From assembly GCA_033297205.1 (NCBI GenBank), contig MU859136.1, positions 1 to 64,000 of the forward strand: DNA of 64,000 bases, written 5' to 3'. The translations under genes were made by a program, and so were the position numbers. The DNA comes from Pseudoneurospora amorphoporcata. Lineage: Eukaryota; Ascomycota; Sordariomycetes; Sordariales; Sordariaceae. A model generated the notes under the pieces. The model made no database searches and was not told where the DNA came from. It was given only the letters and a program-made list of their open reading frames with translations. Below are positions 57,401 through 64,000 of this stretch, piece by piece (position 1 is the first letter of the stretch; every line of letters starts with the position of its first letter).

Positions 57401-57921
57401 TCATGGCCGTTGCTCCTCCTTCGTCTTCCATGTCCGGCAACAAATCCAACTCCCGAAAGGGTCAACAACAAGCACCCAGCCCCAGCGGCACGCCCGGCCC
57501 CCCAGAACATGCCGCTAGCACTCTGTACCAGACCAACATCAACCAGGTCCAAGCCCAGATCGTCGCCCTCCTCTCTTCCATCTGCTCGGAACCCTTGTCA
57601 CCCGAGATCCAATCCAAAGTATCCGAGCTGGCCCGCCAAGCCGGAGAATTAGCTCTCCAGTTTGGTGCCCAACGAGCGCAGCTGGGTCTGGAAGTGCCCA
57701 AGAGGGGTGAGCAAGTGAAGATTGGCACCGAGTCGGGGTGGGTAGACTGTGAAGACGGGGATTCTTTCGGCGGGAGAAGGGGGGTGGAGGTCGAGGTTGA
57801 CTTGTGTGTGAGTCCGAAGGTCTATAGAATAGGGGATATGGATGGGAGGAACATGGGGGATAAGAAGGGGGCGAAGGTGAAGGACATTGTTGCCGGCGAG
57901 GTTTATCCCAGGCGGTCGTAG
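54489..57921 (+). CDS. Large coiled-coil protein with N-terminal octapeptide array; function unknown
   Basis: I do not recognise a characterised family. Exons 54489-57219 and 57299-57921 join across a 79-nt intron (donor GTAGGT, CTAAC branch, ACCAG acceptor), giving 1117 residues. Residues 44-115 form nine consecutive 8-residue repeats of the type xxxxLxxL (for example HADVLSRL, NPRVLAQL, SPRDLAKM). Residues ~200-465 are Ser/Pro/Gln-rich and disordered, with a CAG-encoded Gln run at about 55114-55135. Residues ~475-790 are a long coiled coil with many Glu/Gln/Arg heptads. The C-terminal ~300 residues, split by the intron, look folded: LRFLLRSVVWQKIVEGFF, DANKWRSATFQSILMAV, then a helix with LARQAGELALQFGAQRA. 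The layout resembles the protein at 27513-29358. It could be a structural or scaffold protein; no function is claimed. Confidence 0.82.
54618..54833 (+). repeat. 24-nt periodic coding repeat (nine octapeptides)
   Basis: Nine perfectly phased 8-residue units occupy residues 44-115 of the encoded protein, with Leu or another hydrophobic residue at unit positions 5 and 8. The DNA units have diverged, so the repeat is visible mainly at protein level. Confidence 0.8.
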
Positions 57922-58122
57922 GGCTGATGACGAGATGGGTATGGCGAGGTACAAAGGAGGAGAAGAGAATAACAGGAGATAGACCAAATTCAACCTTGTT
58001 TGCAATGACAGCGTTGACGAGAAGAATGTGAGCCGAGGCATAATGCAAATTGTGAAGACATCAAACACCAAAACACCAAGACCCAACATCACAACCAAAA
58101 CAAGTACTTACCCCCCACGTAT

Positions 58123-59023
58123 CTACATCAACCCCCCACTCAACAGGATACTCTGGCCCGTCATATACCCCGTCTTCACCAACATCTCTACCACATTCGC
58201 CACCTCATCCGTCGTCCCAAGCCTTCCAACCGGAATATTCTTGACATCCCCCGGCGTCCCCTCGACAAACTTGGCATCCGGAATCATGCCCGTGTCCCCA
58301 ATCATGGCCGGCGCAACATCATTAACCGTGATGCCCTGTCCCGCATGTTTCCTCGCCAGGTTCTTCATCAACCCCGTCAGCCCAGCCTTGGAGGCAGCGT
58401 AATGACAGCCGTTGATGCCACCGCCCTGAGCAGCGATAGACGAGACAAAGATGATGCGGCCCCAGTTGCGCTGCATCATATGCGGGATGGCCAGTTTGCA
58501 GAGGAGGAAAGACGCGCGGAGGTTGATGTTGAGCATCTTGTCGAACTCGTCGAGACTGATGTCCAAGATGCTGGGGATGCGCTTGCCGTAGCCGGCGTTG
58601 CTGATGAGAATGTCCGGGCCGGATTGGCCGTGCATGTCCTGGAGAGTTGCGAAGAGGCGTTCAATGTCGGTTGGCGAGGACAGGTCGCATCTGTGCGTGA
58701 ACAGAAGGTCTTCGAGGAAGAAGCCTGGATCATGGGCGGTTTGGCCGTTGAGGAAGGCTTCGTAAAGCTGCTTCTGAAAGTCCAGTATCTTGTCAAGGGA
58801 AGACGAGTAGGTGAGGACGAGGTGGGCGCCGAGGGACCAGAGGCGACGGGCGACGGCAGCGCCGATGCTAAAAGTGACGAGTGAGCGGGTCAACAACATT
58901 CAAGCTGGACGTTGACACTTGTCTGGAGTGGTGAGACGGGAAGGGGGTTGCAGTGATTTACCCTCCAGAAGCGCCCGTGATGAGGACGAGCTTGCCCTTG
59001 ACCTCGTTGTCAACCTGAGCCAT
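58123..59023 (-). CDS. Short-chain dehydrogenase/reductase (SDR), FabG-like
   Basis: An NAD(P)-dependent oxidoreductase of the classical SDR family; the substrate is unknown. Exons on the minus strand, 59023-58962 and 58867-58123, give 268 residues, the usual classical-SDR length. The spliced nucleotide-binding motif reads LITGASGGIGAAVARRL (TGxxxGxG). NAG appears as SNAGYG. The catalytic Ser is in FVSSIAAQ and the YxxxK pair in CHYAASKAGL. The family ending has SGG near the C-terminus. The intron of 94 nt (donor GTAAAT, acceptor TTTAG) splits the glycine motif, and the phase agrees. The closest functional analogy is 3-oxoacyl-ACP reductase-type enzymes, but SDR substrates cannot be read from sequence alone. 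It is divergent from the acetyltransferase gene. Confidence 0.9.
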
Positions 59024-59964
59024 GGCGTGACTGGGTGATGGCTGCCCGTCTAAATGGAAGACTTGGCGAGGGAGATGAAGGGGAGATGAGTGTGGAATTG
59101 TGGGACAGTTCGAGGCAAGAGCGAGGGACAGTCAAGTGAAAAGGTGAAGAGTGGAGGAAGTTGTCGTCGACTTGACAACGGGCCCCGCCTTCCTATTTAT
59201 ACACTTTCCGCTTGGAACATGTCCATGACTGCAATGGCTGCGTTGCCTGCAGTCCTCCGTCACCGGTCAACAAATGGTGGTGTCCTGTGTAAGAGGAAAG
59301 AGGTCGACTGCGGAGAAGAAACCGCCAATCAGCTGGGGAATGACAATTGACCAATCACATCCCCGCCGACATCAAATGCGGATAAAAGCCGGTGGTCCCC
59401 GCTTCCCGCCCGACCCCGCCCCGCCCGAGTTCCAACGGCCACCGTGGGCCGTCCGTGGGGGCCACATGAATTTTGGCAGGTGCTAGTCTAGCGGAGGGAC
59501 CGGATCGGTGATCGGCAACACGGCATTGGCAGGCACGGAGCCAACTTTTTTCTTGTCTCAGACATTTTTTTATTTCTTCTTGTCAAGTCGTTTCACAAAT
59601 CAGCTCAGAATTCAGTTCCCCACGAACGCCACGCGTTGCTTCATTGTTCTTGCGGTTTTTTGGAAGGCTCGGCCAAAGAGGTTCTCACCAAACGGGAAAC
59701 CACATTTTGGTTTGTTCACCATAAGGTACTTATCAGTCACCTAGACCACTCCATCACACTGACACATTTCAGGGTGCTTAAATCTCCAGTCAGGACTTGG
59801 CACAGAATCACTCACTTTGTTACGGAATTGTCAGAGACTTCTCAGTACGTAGGCAACAGTGTCTGCCAGTTCTCATATATTATATAAATCGACTTCTTCT
59901 TGGCAACCCCAACATCACAACTCAAGAGTTTTCCATCAACACCTCAACCCAACCAACAAAAAAA
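59024..59964. promoter_or_regulatory. Divergent promoter region, SDR / GNAT
   Basis: This 941-bp region separates opposite start codons. It has two CCAAT boxes at 59335-59339 and 59351-59355 and a TATA-like TATATAAA at 59881-59888, 77 bp before the acetyltransferase ATG. The latter half is CA-rich as in fungal leaders. Confidence 0.5.
59335..59355. promoter_or_regulatory. Pair of CCAAT boxes
   Basis: Two CCAATC motifs start 16 bp apart. CCAAT is the known core of the fungal HAP/NF-Y complex. Which of the two divergent genes they serve cannot be told. Confidence 0.4.
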
Positions 59965-60822
59965 ATGGGCACCCCCTTCATCGCCACCCTCGAGCCTCCC
60001 GGCCTCTCTCTCTCCCCCTGGGACGGCTCCCTCCCTCCCTCCCAACAATCTCCTTCCACCCTCAACACCGTCCCCAAGACCTTCCTCGACGCCATGTCAA
60101 TCCGCGAATCCGTCTTCATCAAGGAGCAGGAAATCCCCGCCGAGAACGAGTTCGACCCCAACGACGCTCGCTCCGTGCACTTCGTCATCTACGCCTCCGT
60201 CAACCAGGTCGTCCAGCAACAAGTCGTCGACGCCGACACGGGAAGAGTCATGAGGCCGCGCAGGTCAGAGACGCGGTCGCTGCCCATTGGCACCGTGAGG
60301 ATAGTACCCTTCCCCCATGCCCCGCATCCGGTCAAGGGCGGGAGGTATCTAGCTGACGAGTTGGTCAACTTTGACGAACTCGACGAGGACACCAAGAAGG
60401 CGCTGTTGGAGCTGGCGGAACAGAGACAGGGACATGGAGAGAGATGGAAGGATCGCAAGACGAGTCTGCACGATGGTGAGGAAGTCTACATGAAACTGGG
60501 CAGACTGGCTGTCCTCAAAGAGTATCGTGGCCGCGGTATTGCCGGTCAGCTGATTAGAAGAGCGGTGGAGTGGATGAAAGCCAACCCGAGATATTTCAGC
60601 CCTAGTGTAAAGGAGAGGGGGTTCGAAGCCCTGGGCATCGATCCCGAAAGGGACGCGAGGATGCTGCCTAAGTGGCGCGGTCTGTTTTGCGTTCATGCCC
60701 AGGTCAGCGCCATGGCTGTTTGGAAGAGGGCTGGCTTTGTGGTGGATGACGAGATGGGGAGGTGGTGGGAGGAGGGGATTGAGCATGTTGGCATGTTCCA
60801 GAGGGTGGATGTGAAGGGGTAG
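59965..60822 (+). CDS. GNAT-family N-acetyltransferase
   Basis: Acetyl-CoA-dependent N-acetyltransferase; the acceptor substrate is unknown. A single exon of 285 codons starts at ATG 59965 after an A-rich leader end (aaaaaATGG), a good fungal context. The acetyl-CoA pyrophosphate loop is RGRGIAGQL in the helix-forming segment at about 177-205 (KLGRLAVLKEYRGRG). The preceding strand carries IGTVRIVPFP. The later CVHAQVSAMAVWKRAGF matches the C-terminal GNAT strand and helix, where the fold closes with KxGF. The N-terminal SIRESVFIKEQEIPAENEFDPND is also typical of this fungal group. Insertions make it longer than bacterial relatives of 150-170 residues. No targeting signal is evident. Confidence 0.9.
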   Translation: MGTPFIATLEPPGLSLSPWDGSLPPSQQSPSTLNTVPKTFLDAMSIRESVFIKEQEIPAENEFDPNDARSVHFVIYASVNQVVQQQVVDADTGRVMRPRRSETRSLPIGTVRIVPFPHAPHPVKGGRYLADELVNFDELDEDTKKALLELAEQRQGHGERWKDRKTSLHDGEEVYMKLGRLAVLKEYRGRGIAGQLIRRAVEWMKANPRYFSPSVKERGFEALGIDPERDARMLPKWRGLFCVHAQVSAMAVWKRAGFVVDDEMGRWWEEGIEHVGMFQRVDVKG

Positions 60823-61338
60823 GTGTATGTGCTGGAGTATGGACAAAGGATGGAGAATTATCGAGAGCGGATATCAAAGGTGTTGCCCCATGTTGGGGGT
60901 GGATCCTGTGACAATATTTCCTCCCTGTTAACGGCCGTGTGTGACATTGATATCATAGCAAAAAGCATGTGCAACGTCAGTCGGTGCAAGTAGAAAAAAA
61001 TGGGTTGAACCGGCGTCAAGTCACACATGGAAAAACGGACATCATCCATGAAAAGAAAGGGGGAATCATAATTTCACCGAATCACCGGCGCCTCGAGGTA
61101 TATGCACTTTAGATCTTGTCCGCAAATCCACGTTTTCCTCTCATTCAATGTCTGAGAGCCCTTATTGAGTGCCTGCCTGTTTTGACCTAAATTGCCGTAG
61201 AAGAACCGTATCCTCCCAGACCCAGTTCCCTTTTAACGCGCAACCAATGCTGAGCAAAACATGCCGAATAGAATCCGTCCAACAACCCCAAGCACCCAAC
61301 AAGTGTGCCCCTGACACCTGCAGCCAGCCATAACCATT
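60823..61338. other. Convergent 3' regions of GNAT gene and rps5
   Basis: Ordinary 3' UTR sequence from both sides, with no supportable gene or RNA. Confidence 0.55.
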
Positions 61339-62398
61339 TTAACGGTTGGACTTGGCAACACGCTCGAGCTCATCCTTCTTCTTGATGGCGTAGGAGTTGG
61401 AGGAGCCCTTGGCGGCGTTGATCAGCTCCTCAGCAAGGCACTCGGCAATGGACTTGACGTTGCGGAAAGAAGCCTCGCGAGCACCGGTGGTGAGGAGGGA
61501 GATGGCCTGGTTGACACGGCGGAGGGGAGAGACATCGACGGCCTGGCGACGGACGGTACCGGCGGAACCGATACGAGTGGAGTCTTCGCGGGGACCGCAG
61601 TTGACGATGGCATCGACGGCGATCTGGATGGGGTTCTGGTCGGTCATGAGGTGGATCTAGATAATGTGTGTGTAAGTGATTGTGTCTGGCTAACCGCGCT
61701 TATCGCAAATTATATCGGGTTTCGAGAGTCTTACGATCTCAAAGGCGTGGGCGACAATGCGGACAGCCATGAGCTTCTTGCCGTTGTTGCGACCGTGCAT
61801 CATGAGGGAGTTGGTGAGACGCTCAATGATGGGGCAGTTGGCCTTGCGGAAGCGCTTGACGGCATAGCGACCAGCGGAGTGGGGGAGGTAGACGGGGGAG
61901 CGGATCTGGATGTAGTCGCTGTGTAGATGTTCGTCGTTAGCTCTCCGTTCGAGTATGTGCCTTGTGTGTGTCATCTTTGCGACCAAGATGAATCGTTTTC
62001 CCAGGTCCAAAACTTCTTCTCCACGTGAATTGGCGTTGATCGGCTCTCCCAAATTCCAACAATTCCCCAGCTCTTTCTTCTCCTCCTCTTTCTCGCGTAC
62101 ATGTTCGTCGTGTCGCGTTTCGTGGCAATCTCAGGGGACCGTGTTTCTTGGTGTTTTTGGGTGTGCATCAATCGCACGGGTTGCGCTTACGTCAAAGAGA
62201 TATCCCTGATCTCGACATCCTCGTAGCTCCAACGGTCTGAAATTCACAAAGTTAGCAATGACAACGCCAATGTGCACTTTGGCCAGACCGTAGAAAAAAC
62301 ATACTGAACAGCTTCACACTGCCAACCTCAGCGAGGACCTCCTTGGGGAGGACCTCATATTGGGAAACGGCCGCGACGTCAACTTCTCCCTCAGACAT
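61339..62398 (-). CDS. rps5: 40S ribosomal protein uS7 (RPS5)
   Basis: Small-subunit head protein that contacts mRNA and E-site tRNA. Four exons on the minus strand, 62398-62305, 62236-62191, 61918-61735 and 61656-61339, give 213 residues, the typical length for fungal RPS5. Conserved segments are YIQIRSPVYLPHSAGRY, CPIIERLTNSLMMHGRNNGKK, NPIQIAVDAIVNCGPREDSTRIG, and the C-terminal GSSNSYAIKKKDELERVAKSNR, which reaches into the decoding region. Phases agree at all three joins. The second intron (61919-62190, 272 nt) is much longer than the others here and has a weak CTGA/TGATG pair but no convincing snoRNA. Divergent from rps25. Confidence 0.97.
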
Positions 62399-62893
62399 TT
62401 TGATTGCTGTTCGGTGGCCGGACTGCAAAAGGGGACCCTCGTGGTAATTGGTGGTGAAGTTGGCCGTGAGTTCGGACAGGATAACGTCGAAAGGGTGGTC
62501 GTTCGGCGAGCGGAGAGTGACGGGTCGTCGTGGGAATTTTTTGGTGGCCCCGCCTCAGGTGGTCAAGCCCCAATCTGCCGCTACGAAGCCCCAAAAGACC
62601 CCAGTTGTGCGGTCCGTGCACCGCCACGCTGGTAGCCGCATTGGGGGAGCGAATTGGTTAGGGCTCGGTTGACCTAAGCTTGGCCTGGCTGCGCACCCGC
62701 GGGCAGTCACTGGCGGAGACTGTGTGCGTGCGCAGAGACCTGGGCAGCCCAGCGCCCCCCGAGCCACACTCGCCCTGCGCGCTGACCAGAAAAATCTCCC
62801 CGCCTTTTCGTTGCGCAGAGGAAAAGACCTTGAAGCCAGGACTGTCTCTCCCTCTCACCTTCATCACCAAACCACCAGAACTCATCATTCAAA
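62399..62893. promoter_or_regulatory. Divergent ribosomal-protein promoter, rps5/rps25
   Basis: This 495-bp region separates the two start codons. It contains GGTTAGGGCT at 62656-62665 (AGCCCTAACC on the other strand), a telomere-repeat-like motif resembling Tbf1 sites found in ribosomal-protein promoters of many fungi. The rps25 leader is CT-rich (for example 62843-62861). Confidence 0.55.
62656..62665. promoter_or_regulatory. Tbf1-like (telomere-repeat-like) site
   Basis: GGTTAGGGCT contains TTAGGG in a promoter shared by two ribosomal-protein genes. Tbf1-type factors bind this core in several ascomycetes. The assignment is from sequence match and context only. Confidence 0.4.
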
Positions 62894-63428
62894 ATGGCTC
62901 CCGCCGCGACTGGTGCTAAGAAGCAGAAGAAGAAGTGGTCCAAGGGCAAGGGTAAGGAGAATCTCTGTCCATTTTTCGGGGTCGTCATTTTCGGCAGATG
63001 ACGATGGCTTCGCGACTGTCGCCGTCGTGGTCATTGTCGCTGGCGGTGATGGCGCCTCTGGCAAAAAATCTTGGTCAAATTCACTGACACACACATGCAG
63101 TCAAGGACAAGGCCCAGCACGCCGTCATCCTTGACAAGTCCACTTCCGACAAGCTTTACAAGGACGTCCAGTCCTACCGCCTTGTCACCGTCGCCACCCT
63201 CGTCGACCGTCTTAAGATCAACGGCTCCCTCGCCCGCAGGTGCCTTAAGGACCTCGAGGAGAAGGGTCAGATCAAGCAGATTGTTGGACACAGCAAGATG
63301 AAGATCTACAGTACGTCTGCCTCCTCGCCCGGTTGAACCGACGACATTGGATTTGGACGGGAAACATCCGAGACGATTTAGCTAACATGCGACTTCACAC
63401 AGCCCGTGCCATTGGCGCTGACGAGTAA
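62894..63428 (+). CDS. rps25: 40S ribosomal protein eS25 (RPS25)
   Basis: Small-subunit head protein, needed for initiation on some internal ribosome entry sites in other eukaryotes. Exons 62894-62951, 63101-63310 and 63403-63428 give 97 residues. The N-terminus is Lys-rich (AKKQKKKWSKGK), joined by splicing to VKDKAQHAVILDKSTSDKL. The winged-helix core follows (VATLVDRLKINGSLARRCLKDLEEKGQI). The last exon is 26 nt and supplies the C-terminal RAIGADE. Intron 2 has a perfect GCTAAC branch point. Length and sequence match fungal RPS25. Start context aaaATGG is strong, and no other ATG competes. Confidence 0.97.
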
Positions 63429-64000
63429 ATGTCCAAACACCCGGCGATTTTCTTGACATGACGGACCGGCAGACTTGAGAGGGTGGTTCGTCACGACAAG
63501 CAAGGGGTTTGACTTTTTTTTGATCGGGCTACGTCTCTGGTGGGAAATGGTCAATCTTTGCATGCACAATGCACACGGTGTAGCATTTTAGTGGGAGGGG
63601 AATCGGGAAGTGCTCCTCAGATTCTTTACACAATCACACTAGGATTTTGCATCGATCGGAAGATACGAACGGAACGACCTATATCACACGACAAACGACC
63701 GGGGACAACTCGGCTCCTATCTGCCTGGGGAAAGAGTTGGACCTCCTGCGATGCTTACGTGCATGCCGTGTGTGTGTGCGCGCCTAGTCCGATGGGAATG
63801 GCTTGTCACGAGCAGTTCTCTATGATACCCCAATCCAAGAGGAGGACAGAAGGACTAGAGGTGGTTGTATAGGAAACTAAATCACTACCTCAAAGCAACA
63901 TCAGAGTTCACATGGTTCCAGTGACGTATGTGTGTATGATGTGTGGACGTTGAGATGGGATCCTCCAAGACCACTAGTCCAGCCCTATGAGGATCAGGTT
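63429..64000. other. rps25 3' region to window end
   Basis: The rps25 3' UTR is followed by sequence with only short frames. No RNA gene, repeat or supportable coding region. Confidence 0.5.

Noticed and set aside
61919..62190. Possible intronic C/D-box snoRNA in rps5
   Set aside because: Only a degenerate TGATG box and one CTGA are present with a 4-bp terminal stem. No clear second box pair or rRNA guide was seen.

Overview
The window is nuclear DNA from a filamentous ascomycete, most likely a Sordariomycete of the Neurospora/Sordaria group. The evidence is short spliceosomal introns (mostly 55-115 nt) with GTRNGT donors and CTAAC/CTGAC-like branch points, C-ending codon preference in highly expressed genes, many polyglutamine and low-complexity tracts, one isolated tRNA gene, and alternating genes on both strands with no operons. 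From memory only, the grouping of alpha-tubulin, cytosolic leucyl-tRNA synthetase, uS7 and eS25 recalls Neurospora crassa; this was not checked.

Layout. Positions 1-45 may be the 3' end of a gene. Positions 46-8276 hold no gene I can support. A Ras guanine-nucleotide exchange factor (8277-11917, +) converges with a Dbp6-type DEAD-box helicase (12996-15386, -). The helicase is divergent from the GPI-anchor GlcNAc-transferase subunit Gpi3/PIG-A (15873-17513, +). Gpi3 converges with an Ede1-type endocytic scaffold (18280-22529, -). Alpha-tubulin (24109-26121, -) and a coiled-coil protein of unknown function (27513-29358, -) follow. A Whi2-like BTB protein (30813-32564, +), Dph3 (33944-34296, -), tRNA-Trp (35144-35215, +), a small secreted or GPI-anchored Ser/Thr-rich protein (36099-37153, -) and cytosolic LeuRS (38489-41925, -) come next.

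From 42.6 kb: a small single-membrane-span, probably mitochondrial protein (42661-43297, +), AP-3 sigma (43445-44089, -), frataxin (44858-45550, +), a tetraspanin (46071-47376, +), a Q/H/S-rich protein (47872-49446, -), an HSP12A-like Hsp70-superfamily ATPase (51010-53599, -), a large coiled-coil protein with an octapeptide array (54489-57921, +), an SDR oxidoreductase (58123-59023, -), a GNAT acetyltransferase (59965-60822, +), and divergent ribosomal proteins uS7/RPS5 (61339-62398, -) and eS25/RPS25 (62894-63428, +).

The genes are mostly housekeeping and do not form one pathway. Themes are translation (LeuRS, Dph3, uS7, eS25, tRNA-Trp, Dbp6), membrane traffic (Ede1, AP-3 sigma), signalling (RasGEF, Whi2-like, tetraspanin) and mitochondria (frataxin, the small membrane protein). 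Exon boundaries were derived by reading splice sites and matching reading phase; every multi-exon model given here closes in frame. There is no clear mobile element, CRISPR array, virus or biosynthetic cluster. The most interesting unexplained items are a perfectly phased 8-residue repeat array at 54618-54833, a possible shared C-terminal domain between two unknown coiled-coil proteins 27 kb apart, and unusual homopolymers or triplet repeats placed at intron ends.
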